Shown piece by piece: positions 17,747 through 27,179 of a stretch of 64,000 nucleotides of DNA. Source of the stretch: Vibrio sp. 10N.286.49.B1 (GTDB lineage Bacteria; Pseudomonadota; Gammaproteobacteria; Enterobacterales; Vibrionaceae); the NCBI RefSeq assembly GCF_002873335.1, contig NZ_MCUW01000008.1:62001-126000 (forward strand), written 5' to 3'. The translations under genes were made by a program, and so were the position numbers. The notes beneath the pieces are model-generated. The model had not been told where the DNA came from, did not search any database, and worked only from the letters and a program-made list of their open reading frames with translations. The stretch's first letter is position 1. Each line of letters opens with the position of its first letter.

Positions 17747-17776
17747 TTGAACTTGAACTTGAACTTGAACTTGAAC
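17747..17776 (+). repeat. TTGAAC hexanucleotide repeat, five copies
   Basis: Five perfect tandem copies of TTGAAC in the 635-bp gap between the CoA-transferase and the patatin gene. Copy number may vary between isolates. Nothing else recognisable lies in 17610-18244. Confidence 0.85.
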
Positions 17777-18244
17777 TTTAACGTTAAGGCATTTAGCCTC
17801 GATTCGTCATGCATTGCTCCATCGCCCGCTGTACCAAGCGTACAGTGTTAGCGCTTGATTGTGCGTTCATCTTTGACAATCTATCAAGGCATGCGATGAA
17901 AGTTCGGTCATTATGTTTTAGCTTGATTAAAGAATAAATAGCTGAGATGCAAAGTGACTATTGCACACAGGCAATAACGCGTTTGCGTACTGTAGGGTAT
18001 CGTCTTTATATTTTAATTATGTTCTCTGTTTGGTTTATCAGCTTGTTTCTATTCTTGCCTCTATGCAAAACTGGCTTTTGTCTTGAGGTGTTTATGTTTT
18101 TATTAATAGATATAAAATAATGGTTAATTATTCACAAGTGAGAAGTAATGGATAAGGTTGTTCCATTGTTTACTAAATAAATTTAATAATTGATACGGTT
18201 TGCAGAACATATTAATTATTGACACTAACAGCATAAGAGTCGAT

Positions 18245-19504
18245 ATGAAAAATTTTATTATAGTGATGTTAAGTTTAGCGATGATGGCCTGCTCAACGAC
18301 TCACTCGATAGACAAACGAGTCACAGAACAAAACTATACTAACGTGACGCTGACTAAGAACGTTGCGGTCTCACCAGGTGCGCCCTTTGAAGAACCTTAT
18401 CGATTTTTTGGTGACGAAGTGTCACCGTTTTTAGCAAAACTAAAAGAAGAAAGGGCCTTGAATGAATTAGTTGACACACCGAATGCTCCACAAATTGTCG
18501 GCAACGAATTTGACGTGTTGGTATTGTCAGGCGGTGGTGAAAGAGGGGCCTATGGCGCGGGGATCGTTAATGGATTATATGATAATGGAAACCTTCCTGA
18601 GTTTTCTTTAGTGACAGGCGTTAGCACAGGTGCTCTGACTGCTCCCTTCGTTTTCGCTGGTGGTGAATATATACATAAACTCAAAGACGCTATGCTAGCC
18701 CTTAATGATGGTTTGTTAGATAAACGTGGTTTATTGTGGCCGGCTTACAGTACATCGATGGTTAAAGGAAAAACCTTTTATCAGTTTGTTGAAGATACTT
18801 ATGATGATGACTTGATAGAAGCTATCGCGAGAGAGTACAACAAAGGTAAACGCTTACAAATAGGCACGATGCATTTTGATTCAGGAAGACAGAAGATTTG
18901 GAATGTGGGTCGAATTGCTTCAAGCGATCTTCCTAATAAAGCAGAACTTATTCACAAAATATTGATGGCGAGTGCTTCTATTCCCGGATTTTTTCCTCCT
19001 CAGTACTTTACTGTGTATGACCATGGTAAAGCTTACGAGGAAATGCATGTCGATGGTGGGTTGTCTCATCAACTGTTCTTTAATACTTATGGCTTTGATT
19101 TAAAATCCGCATCAGAGGCCTATGGTGTGAGTGGTACGCCAAACATTTATATAATACGGAATGGGTTCCTTCATAATGACTTCAAACAAGTTGAAAATAA
19201 AATTCTTGCGATTGGTGCGAGAAGTATTGATAACTTGATCTTTTCTCAAACGCTCGGTGATCTATACAAAGAGATTTATCTAAGTGGTACGGCCAATGCC
19301 AATGCGTATTTGACAAACATAGAGAAAGACTTTGATGTTAAGACGGATGAGTCAAAGTTTTTTGACGAAAATTATATGAAGGCGTTATATGACTATGGCT
19401 ATGACAAAGCGAAGAGCGGGCAACTATGGACTGCGACCGTTAAAGCGGGAGAGAAAATAGAAAAACGCGAGGATGAATTACATGATGAAATGTCAGTGAA
19501 ATGA
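18245..19504 (+). CDS. patatin-like phospholipase lipoprotein
   Basis: A 419-residue lipolytic acyl hydrolase with the patatin catalytic dyad. The oxyanion motif SGGGERGAYGAG, the nucleophile elbow GVSTGA (Ser127) and the dyad Asp in VDGGLSH (Asp270) are all present. The N-terminus has a lipobox (MMAC, Cys16), so the enzyme should be tethered in the cell envelope. The ATG at 18245 was chosen over the TTG/ATG frame beginning at 18200 because it directly precedes the signal sequence and has an AAGAG upstream. It is convergent with katA. Confidence 0.88.
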   Translation: MKNFIIVMLSLAMMACSTTHSIDKRVTEQNYTNVTLTKNVAVSPGAPFEEPYRFFGDEVSPFLAKLKEERALNELVDTPNAPQIVGNEFDVLVLSGGGERGAYGAGIVNGLYDNGNLPEFSLVTGVSTGALTAPFVFAGGEYIHKLKDAMLALNDGLLDKRGLLWPAYSTSMVKGKTFYQFVEDTYDDDLIEAIAREYNKGKRLQIGTMHFDSGRQKIWNVGRIASSDLPNKAELIHKILMASASIPGFFPPQYFTVYDHGKAYEEMHVDGGLSHQLFFNTYGFDLKSASEAYGVSGTPNIYIIRNGFLHNDFKQVENKILAIGARSIDNLIFSQTLGDLYKEIYLSGTANANAYLTNIEKDFDVKTDESKFFDENYMKALYDYGYDKAKSGQLWTATVKAGEKIEKREDELHDEMSVK

Positions 19505-19508
19505 ATAA

Positions 19509-19544
19509 CACACGGTGGTAATGTCGTTCCAGCACCACCGTGTG
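19509..19544. terminator. shared hairpin between patatin gene and katA
   Basis: A perfect 11-bp stem CACACGGTGGT/ACCACCGTGTG with a 14-nt loop, placed exactly between two convergent stop codons. It is likely a bidirectional transcript end; T-runs are weak. Confidence 0.6.
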
Positions 19545-19554
19545 AGACTTAAAG

Positions 19555-21009
19555 TTACAGTGTATTAAACTCGCTTACGTCAATACCTAACAAGGAACCG
19601 ATACCTTTACCATAGTTAGGATCAGCTTGGTAACAGTGTTTTAAATGTCGAACCTGAATCTCTTTAGGGACACCCTCTAAATTTCGAGCCGTATTATCAA
19701 ATAATATGGCTTGCTTTTCTGGTGTCATTAAGCGGAATAAATCACCCGGTTGGCTAAAGTAATCTTCATCTTCTCTATGATTCCAGTGATCGGCGGCACC
19801 ATCAAGACTCAATGGTGGCTCTGAAAAATCAGGTTGTTCAGCCCATTCACCTTGATCGTTAGGTTCATAGCCTAAAGTGCCACCATGGTTACCGTCGACA
19901 CGCATTGCGCCGTCACGATGGTAGCTGTGTACTGGGCAACGTGGCGCATTTACTGGAATACTATGATGGTTAACACCTAAACGGTATCGTTGAGCATCCC
20001 CATACGAGAACAGACGACCTTGTAACATCTTATCTGGAGAGAAGCTGATACCTGGTACAACAGCAGCAGGGTTGAATGCCGATTGCTCAACTTCTGCAAA
20101 GAAGTTCTCAGGATTACGGTTGAGTTCAAATTCACCCACTTCGATTAGTGGATAATCACTATGCGGCCATACTTTAGTGAGATCGAATGGGTTGTACGGT
20201 ACTTTCCCCGCATCGTCTTCAGGCATGATTTGAACTTTTAATGTCCATTTCGGAAAATCTTTATTATCGATACTGTCCAATAGATCACGTTGGTGGCTTT
20301 CACGATCCTTACCGACGACTGTTTCTGCTTCTGCATCGGATAAGTTTTGAATACCTTGCTGTGATTTGAAGTGGAATTTAACCCAGAATCGTTCGTTATC
20401 ACTGTTAATAAAACTGAATGTATGGCTACCAAATCCGTGCATGTGACGATAACTGGCAGGGATCCCACGGTCACTCATTACGATCGTTACTTGATGTAAT
20501 GCTTCCGGTAGTGAAGTCCAAAAATCCCAATTGTTTTTTGCGCTACGCATGTTCGTTCTTGGGTCACGTTTAACGGCATGATTTAGATCTGGAAATTTTA
20601 ATGGATCTCTCAAGAAGAATACTGGTGTGTTGTTTCCAACTAGATCCCAGTTGCCTTCTTCTGTGTAAAATTTTAAAGCAAAACCACGGATATCTCGTTC
20701 TGCATCAGCGGCACCGCGTTCACCGGCAACGGTAGTGAATCGTGCAAATAGGTCGGTCTTTTTGCCTATTTCAGAGAACAGCTTAGCCTTGGTATATTGG
20801 GTGATATCGTGTGTAACCGTAAAAATACCATACGCACCGGAACCTTTGGCATGCATACGACGCTCGGGAATGACTTCTCTATCGAAGTGTGCGAGTTTTT
20901 CCAAAAACCAAACATCTTGCAGGAGTTGGGGACCGCGTTTACCTGCCGTCTGTACATTTTGGTTATGTGCAACAGGGCAGCCTGCAGCTGTGGTGAGCTT
21001 TTTACTCAT
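19555..21009 (-). CDS. katA: monofunctional haem catalase
   Basis: Decomposes H2O2 to water and O2. The 484-residue small-subunit (clade 3) catalase shows the distal His53 ([12 protein letters not shown]), Asn126 (VGNNTPVF) and the proximal haem ligand Tyr336 ([14 protein letters not shown]). There is no signal peptide, so it is cytoplasmic. It is monocistronic. An imperfect FNR-like box lies about 200 nt upstream. The 432-bp upstream gap (21010-21441) holds no other gene. Confidence 0.96.
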   Translation of the reverse strand: MSKKLTTAAGCPVAHNQNVQTAGKRGPQLLQDVWFLEKLAHFDREVIPERRMHAKGSGAYGIFTVTHDITQYTKAKLFSEIGKKTDLFARFTTVAGERGAADAERDIRGFALKFYTEEGNWDLVGNNTPVFFLRDPLKFPDLNHAVKRDPRTNMRSAKNNWDFWTSLPEALHQVTIVMSDRGIPASYRHMHGFGSHTFSFINSDNERFWVKFHFKSQQGIQNLSDAEAETVVGKDRESHQRDLLDSIDNKDFPKWTLKVQIMPEDDAGKVPYNPFDLTKVWPHSDYPLIEVGEFELNRNPENFFAEVEQSAFNPAAVVPGISFSPDKMLQGRLFSYGDAQRYRLGVNHHSIPVNAPRCPVHSYHRDGAMRVDGNHGGTLGYEPNDQGEWAEQPDFSEPPLSLDGAADHWNHREDEDYFSQPGDLFRLMTPEKQAILFDNTARNLEGVPKEIQVRHLKHCYQADPNYGKGIGSLLGIDVSEFNTL

Positions 21010-21208
21010 AGAGAATCCTTTTCTGCTAATAGCGTATGTAGTAAAACAATGACTTAAATTCTGTAATTCGATGGTTTTAATGAATCAAAAACCAATATCG
21101 AATAGTAATTTTGTAGTCTAGCTTGGTATGACGGCTCAACGTTATTTACACAGCTTTACAAACGGCGAAACTGTATCATTGAAGTGTGATGTTGTGCGGC
21201 TAGTTAAT

Positions 21209-21222
21209 TGGATTTAAATCAA
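21209..21222. promoter_or_regulatory. FNR-like site upstream of katA
   Basis: TGGATTTAAATCAA differs from TTGAT-N4-ATCAA at one position. It lies 200 nt upstream of katA, far for direct control. Weak candidate. Confidence 0.25.
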
Positions 21223-21441
21223 TATAAGGGAGTGGCTTCTGGGGCTGGTGTGCTTATTTGTGATGGAAATTGTTGTGGTATCAATTGAATAATTTTGTCG
21301 TAAAGTGCCAGCTAAATGAACGGGTTTGGCTGTTATTTAGAGGATGGTGTGTAGGTTGGAATCAGCCATTTAATAATAGGAGATATCTTTAAATGGCTGA
21401 GGCATATTTAGTAAGGCTGAAACGCTAGCGTAGAACGGGCA

Positions 21442-21687
21442 TTAACGGCGTTTTGGTCCGTTTCGGACTAAATCTTTGCCAGTTTCAAACACGTTGTCAG
21501 TGATCCATCGGGCTAAAAGCAATTGTTGCTTCTCATTAAATACCGCAACAAAATGACGTCCATCTGAATTGTTCGTAGCCATACCTACACCGGCAACGCC
21601 TTCTAACCCGAGTCCGCCGTTTTCTACAGATAATAAAAATGCTTCTAAATCATCAAGATTTTCAATTACTTCGTTTTCACTATTCAT
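21442..21687 (-). CDS. small hypothetical protein
   Basis: An 81-residue acidic protein, not recognised. It has a glycine-rich centre (ENGGLGLEGVAGVGMATNNSDGRHF) and ends in NGPKRR. AAGGGA is correctly spaced upstream of the ATG. There is no membrane segment. It stands between katA and malS, both also on the minus strand. Confidence 0.5.
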   Translation of the reverse strand: MNSENEVIENLDDLEAFLLSVENGGLGLEGVAGVGMATNNSDGRHFVAVFNEKQQLLLARWITDNVFETGKDLVRNGPKRR

Positions 21688-21865
21688 GGTATCCCTTATT
21701 CATGTTGTACGTGGTCTTTCATCGACACAACACGGTTGGTTGATAATGGAGGCACTTTACAACGCAAGTAGAAGGATGTGAATAGGTAAGGCGTAGAAAC
21801 CGAGTACCTTTAAAGAAAGAAACTCGGCTTCATTGCCCTGTCAGATAAAGACTTCCCACATCAAA

Positions 21866-23941
21866 CTATTTACCGAAGTAAGCGACGACAACGCGGTCGT
21901 CTCCTAGTGAACGCGAGAACACATACGCATTTTCATTGGCAAGTACTTGATGCTGTCCAGCACCCACCGCAGGATGGCGATCTCTAAATTGTCCAACCAC
22001 TTTCCAATGATCCAGTAGTTTTTGTTTATCCTCGGTTAACGTCCAAATCATGTCAGAGCGAGTACCTTGATGAAAATCATCAGCGAAAGGACCAATGTTT
22101 CTCGCGACTTCATCACCATAGTAAACTTGTATGGCACCTGGACTGAGAAGAAGGGCATTCGCGGCATTTTTTTGCATGTCATAATCTTTAAAACGACTAA
22201 AGAACAATTCTGTATCGTGGGATGACATATAACTGACGGGGTTAAAGTCGTCAGAATTGGTGATTGAGTCGGAGTAATGCTGATAAGTGTCGGCCATTTG
22301 GCTGAAACAAGCGGCACCTTTATCAAGCTTCTTCTGCATATCGAAATTGATTAATGCATCAAATCCATCATCAAAGTATGGGCTTCGATAAGCGCTGTGA
22401 CCCCATACTTCGCCCATCATCCAAAATGGTTGGCCTGAGGTGTTATTTGATTCTCGCCATTGTTGCAAACTGGATGTCGCTTCTGATTTCAGTTTTAACC
22501 AAACATCAGCCTCGACATGTTTGACCGTATCAACGCGGTAGCCATCGATGCCAAAACGTTTCACCCAGTCTGTTTGCCACTCAATCAGGTAATCGGCTAC
22601 GGTATAATCTTCACGCGCTGTGACGCGTGTTCCAGGGTTATCGAGTAGCCATTGAGGAGGGGTAACATGATCCGATGATTCGGTTTTAAAGTCGGGTAAA
22701 CCGGCCAAAGATAAGGTGGTATCACTTGAACCAGGTTTATCATAACCGGGAAGTCCAGTGCGCACCCAATCCGGTCCCCACCAATCTTTCCAGTGTGTTG
22801 AAGTATAATCAATACTGCTGTGGAAGCTATGCCAATTTTCGCCATTTTTGGGCGCCCATTCAGCCCACAATGTAGGGAGGTGTTCGGGCGTTGGAATCAC
22901 TTTCAATTGGTCAAATTGGATATCCGCTAATGTCGCGTATCCGGGATGATTAATAACAGCATCAAGAAGGACTCTTATATCTCGTTTATGTGCTTCCTCG
23001 ACCAATCGTTTTAAATCAGCATCGTTACCAAAGCTTTCATCGACTTTGGTAAAATCACGTGCCCAGTATCCATGATAGCCATAAAACGGAAAGGAACCGC
23101 TGTCCCCGCCACCGACAAAACCATGAACCTGTTCGACAATCGGAGAAAGCCAAATTACGTTAGTGCCGAGGCTCTTTATATAATCGAGTTTTTCAGTTAC
23201 GCCATTTAGATCGCCGCCATGAAACGTACCAATCTCTTGTTTATTGTCGTTTTGTCGTTGATACGGTTGGGGCTGTGTTGAACTTGTGTTGTTGAAGCGA
23301 TCAACCATGACGAAATAGATATTGGCATTTCGATAATTCAGTACGGGTTTCGTTCGAGTCGGCGTCGAGACAGGTTCTAGAAGCATTAAGCCGCCATTGT
23401 CCATCGAGGGCGTCACGTTCACTCGCCCATTTTTAACAATCACGTTTTGCCCAGATAAAGCATCTTGTAAGACGGTTCCGTCAGGATAACTTTCGGCAAG
23501 ATCAATGGATCTTTCGCCTTCGCTAAATACTTCGCACGTCACGTTGGGCAATGGGCGCTTAAATTCTGTTTTAGCCACCTTTTTAGGCTGTCGCTTAAAA
23601 ACTAATGAGTGAGTTTCTTGATCGTAAGTGAACGCATAGTCACCGGTAAACCTGATCTTTAGGGGCAAGTCAGAATCTTGGCCACATAATAAAGGAATAG
23701 GGGTATTAAATTTGATTTTATCAGGTAAGTGATTATCGCACTGCGCGTTAATTCCAGACACTTTAAGCTGATAGTCATCTTTGGTTAACGGTATAACGAC
23801 CGCTTGGCCATCTTCTATCGGGTAATCTCGGCTGGTGGTGGTTGTCGAAATAGTAAGGTAAGGCGAGGCATGCAGAGCAGTCGTTACCATCATTGACGGC
23901 ACAGCAGCTAGCATACAGGTGAATAGAGTCTTGTAATTCAT
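21866..23941 (-). CDS. malS: periplasmic alpha-amylase MalS
   Basis: A glycoside hydrolase 13 that degrades long maltodextrins in the periplasm. From the ATG at 23941 it is 691 residues with a signal peptide ending near LHA. Long stretches follow E. coli MalS (EIGTFHGGDLNG, GYATLADIQ, FWMMGEVWGH, GTRSDM). The four GH13 motifs are present: DAVINH, GYRVDTVKH (nucleophile Asp), GEVWGH (acid/base Glu) and MSSHDTELF. A GTG nine codons upstream has its AAGG too close, so the internal ATG with ATGGA upstream was preferred. No MalT box was evident. Confidence 0.9.
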   Translation of the reverse strand: MNYKTLFTCMLAAVPSMMVTTALHASPYLTISTTTTSRDYPIEDGQAVVIPLTKDDYQLKVSGINAQCDNHLPDKIKFNTPIPLLCGQDSDLPLKIRFTGDYAFTYDQETHSLVFKRQPKKVAKTEFKRPLPNVTCEVFSEGERSIDLAESYPDGTVLQDALSGQNVIVKNGRVNVTPSMDNGGLMLLEPVSTPTRTKPVLNYRNANIYFVMVDRFNNTSSTQPQPYQRQNDNKQEIGTFHGGDLNGVTEKLDYIKSLGTNVIWLSPIVEQVHGFVGGGDSGSFPFYGYHGYWARDFTKVDESFGNDADLKRLVEEAHKRDIRVLLDAVINHPGYATLADIQFDQLKVIPTPEHLPTLWAEWAPKNGENWHSFHSSIDYTSTHWKDWWGPDWVRTGLPGYDKPGSSDTTLSLAGLPDFKTESSDHVTPPQWLLDNPGTRVTAREDYTVADYLIEWQTDWVKRFGIDGYRVDTVKHVEADVWLKLKSEATSSLQQWRESNNTSGQPFWMMGEVWGHSAYRSPYFDDGFDALINFDMQKKLDKGAACFSQMADTYQHYSDSITNSDDFNPVSYMSSHDTELFFSRFKDYDMQKNAANALLLSPGAIQVYYGDEVARNIGPFADDFHQGTRSDMIWTLTEDKQKLLDHWKVVGQFRDRHPAVGAGQHQVLANENAYVFSRSLGDDRVVVAYFGK

Positions 23942-24218
23942 GGTCATTCCATTGTTATTATTTTTCACCCTTACTGTACGCAGCCATCAGTCAATCCACA
24001 TCATTCTCGCGGCCTACGCCTTAAAATATGGCCCTGTTCACAAAACGTGCCTTAGGGGCGTAGGGGCGATGATATTAAGAAGATGAACAATTGAGACGAG
24101 GACAATAAATGAAGCAAACAGAAGACTTATTCTTTAGGAATTCACTTGCTTAACAAAGGAGGGGATACAATGCATACCCTCCATATCAGCTGTCAGTTTA
24201 ATAGTAAATAGTAAGTGG

Positions 24219-24824
24219 TTAGCTAGTTTGTATTGGTTGATATCGCCCGGGTTTGTGGTTCATCGCCAAAATCAGATTGGTAGTAATCGCACCTAGGATA
24301 GACAAAGCAATTAAATCGATATCAACAATAAACAGGGATAAGATGACGATTAAACAATCCAAAGCCATTTGAACCTTTCCTGCTCGAATGCCAAAACGGT
24401 CTTGAAGATATAACGCTAGGATATTGAAGCCTCCTAGGCTCATCTTATGTCGAAAGATCACCAGCATGCCCATGCCAATTAATCCACCACCGATCATTGC
24501 TGCATAAAGTGGATCGAGATGAGCAAGTTCAATGACATGGTGTAGATGATCGACCGCAAATGATACGAGACTGACGGCGATGAAGGTGTTGACAGTAAAC
24601 GGCCAACCCATGCGAGTGGCTGAAAGCAAATAAAAGGGCAGGTTAATGGCAAAGAAGACTTGTCCAAATGTCAGGGCGGTGACTTTGGTAATAAAAATAG
24701 CAAGTCCGGCTGTGCCACCTGTCAATAGGCCAACTTGATTGAAGAAAATAACACCAAGCGATACCAGTGCACTTCCAAGTAAAAGCGCAAGCAGGTTTTC
24801 TCGTAAACTATGATCCTTGTCCAT
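24219..24824 (-). CDS. YitT-family membrane protein
   Basis: A 201-residue inner-membrane protein of the YitT/DUF161 family, function unknown. About five to six hydrophobic segments are visible, including the conserved GLLTGGTAGLAIFI after the first segment and FRHKMSLGGFNILALYLQDRFGIRAG between later ones. The ATG at 24824 was preferred to the frame start at 24860 because AAAGGA lies upstream. It is divergent from acpH. Confidence 0.8.
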   Translation of the reverse strand: MDKDHSLRENLLALLLGSALVSLGVIFFNQVGLLTGGTAGLAIFITKVTALTFGQVFFAINLPFYLLSATRMGWPFTVNTFIAVSLVSFAVDHLHHVIELAHLDPLYAAMIGGGLIGMGMLVIFRHKMSLGGFNILALYLQDRFGIRAGKVQMALDCLIVILSLFIVDIDLIALSILGAITTNLILAMNHKPGRYQPIQTS

Positions 24825-25108
24825 GAAATTGCATTCCTTTGTTTGTCGTAAAATCGCCATCGTTGGCGAGTATTTATTATTTTGTTCTAGGACGTCATTA
24901 ATTTGCCCGCCTAAAACGCTGGCAAGATAGTAGCGCTGTCACACAGAGTAAGTCGAGGTTCACACGAGGATTGGTTTTATGAGTGCTGTGTCGTTAGGTT
25001 TACAGCTACTTTAACCATTTCAAAAAACAAGCAATTGGAAAACAGTATTTTGGACTTTTACGCGATAAGGGTCACACTCAATACTAAATATAATTCGAAA
25101 GGTAATGT

Positions 25109-25714
25109 ATGAATTTTTTAGCGCACCTACATATCGCCCATCATTGTGAAAGTAATATGCTAGGCAATTTATTGGGTGACTTTGTGAAAGGCGATCCGGA
25201 CAAGCAGTTCTCTCCGGCTATTGCAAAAGGGATTCGTTTACATCGAAGTGTGGATTCATATACCGACACCCATGAAATGGTTAAGCATTGTAAATCACTG
25301 TTCTCTGGGGACAATCGCCGTTTTGCTCCTATCGCTATGGATATGTTTTGGGATCACTGTTTAGCCAAAAGTTGGGATAGTCACCACGCCATGACACTGG
25401 CGAGTTTCGTCAATTTTGCACAAATTGAGGTAAACGCTGCCTGTGAGGTTGATTCAGTTCTATTACCTGAACGTTTTATTCGCATGAGCGACTATATGTG
25501 GCGAGAGCGATGGTTAGAATCGTATCGGGACTTTGATAACGTGTGCTATGCATTAGAAAGAATGTCACAGCGAAGTCTGAGGATGGGGCCTCTAGCTGAA
25601 TGTGGTACTGACTTAGAAAGAAATTATTCAGTGTTTAGTGATTGCTTCGATGAGTTGTATCCAAACGTGCTAGATTTTTCACTACAGACACATACAAACT
25701 TAATGGTTGATTGA
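25109..25714 (+). CDS. acpH: acyl carrier protein phosphodiesterase
   Basis: Removes the 4'-phosphopantetheine arm from holo-ACP. The 201-residue protein has the family's N-terminal MNFLAHLHIA and the metal-binding pattern GNLLGDFVKGD, IRLHRSVDSYTDTH and MDMFWDHCLAKSW. The RBS AAAGG is well spaced. It is 270 nt upstream of a fabH-type gene, so two acyl-carrier-protein functions lie side by side, although the gap suggests separate transcripts. Confidence 0.93.
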   Translation: MNFLAHLHIAHHCESNMLGNLLGDFVKGDPDKQFSPAIAKGIRLHRSVDSYTDTHEMVKHCKSLFSGDNRRFAPIAMDMFWDHCLAKSWDSHHAMTLASFVNFAQIEVNAACEVDSVLLPERFIRMSDYMWRERWLESYRDFDNVCYALERMSQRSLRMGPLAECGTDLERNYSVFSDCFDELYPNVLDFSLQTHTNLMVD

Positions 25715-25984
25715 AAGTAGCGAACGAACGTCGTGTATGTCAGTTTTGTAAAACATACGACTCGAACAGTATTGCCCAAATTATTGTCACTTTTGCAACT
25801 GTGGGGAGAGGTTTAAATAACTCGTCATATTCATCTGTAAAATGCTAGGTATGAATGCTTCAGGGCTCCATGAATGTATTGTTGATGGACGTTAATTATT
25901 CCTGAATGTCTATTTGCAATTCGAGTCAAAATGTTGTGATATGATGGGAAAATTGCTTAATGATCCATTATAAATAGGTACAGA

Positions 25985-27073
25985 ATGACAACTTTTTATG
26001 CGGAGATTACTGGTTGGGGTAAGTGCCTTCCACCAGCGACACTGACCAACCATGACCTAAGTACAGTTATGGAAACTTCTGATGAGTGGATTCGTTCTCG
26101 AACCGGAATAGAGGCGCGTCGCATTAGTCATGTAAATACGTCAGATATGGCAACCGTAGCAGCTCAGCATGCGATGGCCTGTGCGGGCATTACAGCAGAC
26201 GATGTTGACCTTATTATCGTCGCCACTTGTTCTCCCGATTCCCTCATCCCGAATACGGCTTCACGCGTTCAACAAAATTTGGGTGTTCCTTCTGCCGCGG
26301 CTTTCGATCTTAATGCTGCATGTACAGGGTTTGTCTACGGTCTTGAAACCGCGACCAAACTGATTCAATCGGGAAATTATCGTAACGCCATTGTGATTGG
26401 TGCTGAGCGTCTTTCTTTCTTCCTTGATTGGAGTGAGCGTGATACTGCGGTTCTTTTTGGTGATGGCGCAGGTGCTGCGGTTCTTAGCCGCACTGAAACT
26501 AAAGTTGGCTTGCAAGACGCTCAGATAGGTTGCGATGCGAAAGGGCGTGATATTCTAGCGGTTCCTAAATTCGGAACCGCAATGGACCGTTTTGCTGCGG
26601 ACAATGGTTACTTCGAATTTGAATTTGTCGGTAAAGAGATCTTTAAACGAGCAGTTAAGGGCATGGGCGCTGCGGCGAACACGGTTTTGTCTCGTTCTAA
26701 CCTGACGAAAGAAGACATTGATGTGGTCATCCCACACCAAGCAAATATCCGTATTATTCAAACCTTGTGCGATTTGTCTGGTATTGAGCGCGAGAAAGCG
26801 TTCGTTAATATTCAACAGTATGGTAATACTTCGGCTGCAACGGTTCCCATCGCATTATGTGAAGCCGTTGAGCAAGGTAAAGTAAAACCAAACGACAATC
26901 TGCTTCTTGCTGCATTTGGAGCTGGCTTAACTTGGGGTGCGGGTCATATAAAATGGGGTGAACGAGTCACACCAATTAATTCTAGTGATGCTGCCTTGCC
27001 TGAGTGTGACAAGACGGCGCTTGAATTAATGGCGGACGCGATAAAACATTGTCAGAACAAGCCTGTTAAATAG
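25985..27073 (+). CDS. fabH: 3-oxoacyl-ACP synthase III (second FabH)
   Basis: Condenses acyl-CoA with malonyl-ACP to start fatty-acid synthesis. The catalytic triad is visible as Cys113 ([10 protein letters not shown]), His251 ([10 protein letters not shown]) and Asn281 (QQYGNTSAA). At 362 residues it is about 35 longer than housekeeping FabH because of a C-terminal extension. It is not within a fab cluster, so it is likely the second, chromosome II type FabH; its acyl-CoA preference is unknown. Confidence 0.9.
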   Translation: MTTFYAEITGWGKCLPPATLTNHDLSTVMETSDEWIRSRTGIEARRISHVNTSDMATVAAQHAMACAGITADDVDLIIVATCSPDSLIPNTASRVQQNLGVPSAAAFDLNAACTGFVYGLETATKLIQSGNYRNAIVIGAERLSFFLDWSERDTAVLFGDGAGAAVLSRTETKVGLQDAQIGCDAKGRDILAVPKFGTAMDRFAADNGYFEFEFVGKEIFKRAVKGMGAAANTVLSRSNLTKEDIDVVIPHQANIRIIQTLCDLSGIEREKAFVNIQQYGNTSAATVPIALCEAVEQGKVKPNDNLLLAAFGAGLTWGAGHIKWGERVTPINSSDAALPECDKTALELMADAIKHCQNKPVK

Positions 27074-27091
27074 CCGTTGTTCTTAAGGAAA

Positions 27092-27117
27092 AAGGAAGCC
27101 GATTGGCTTCCTTTTTT
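27092..27117. terminator. terminator after fabH
   Basis: A 9-bp stem AAGGAAGCC/GGCTTCCTT with loop GATT and a following T-run on the + strand. Confidence 0.9.
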
Positions 27118-27179
27118 GTTTCAATTATAGAGGACAAATTATAGAAGACAGCGGGCTCAAATGATTGCTGTCTACCCGG

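Noticed and set aside
18424..18440. GTGACGAAGTGTCAC as a further matS
   Set aside because: The spacer is five bases, not three, so it does not fit the 13-bp site.
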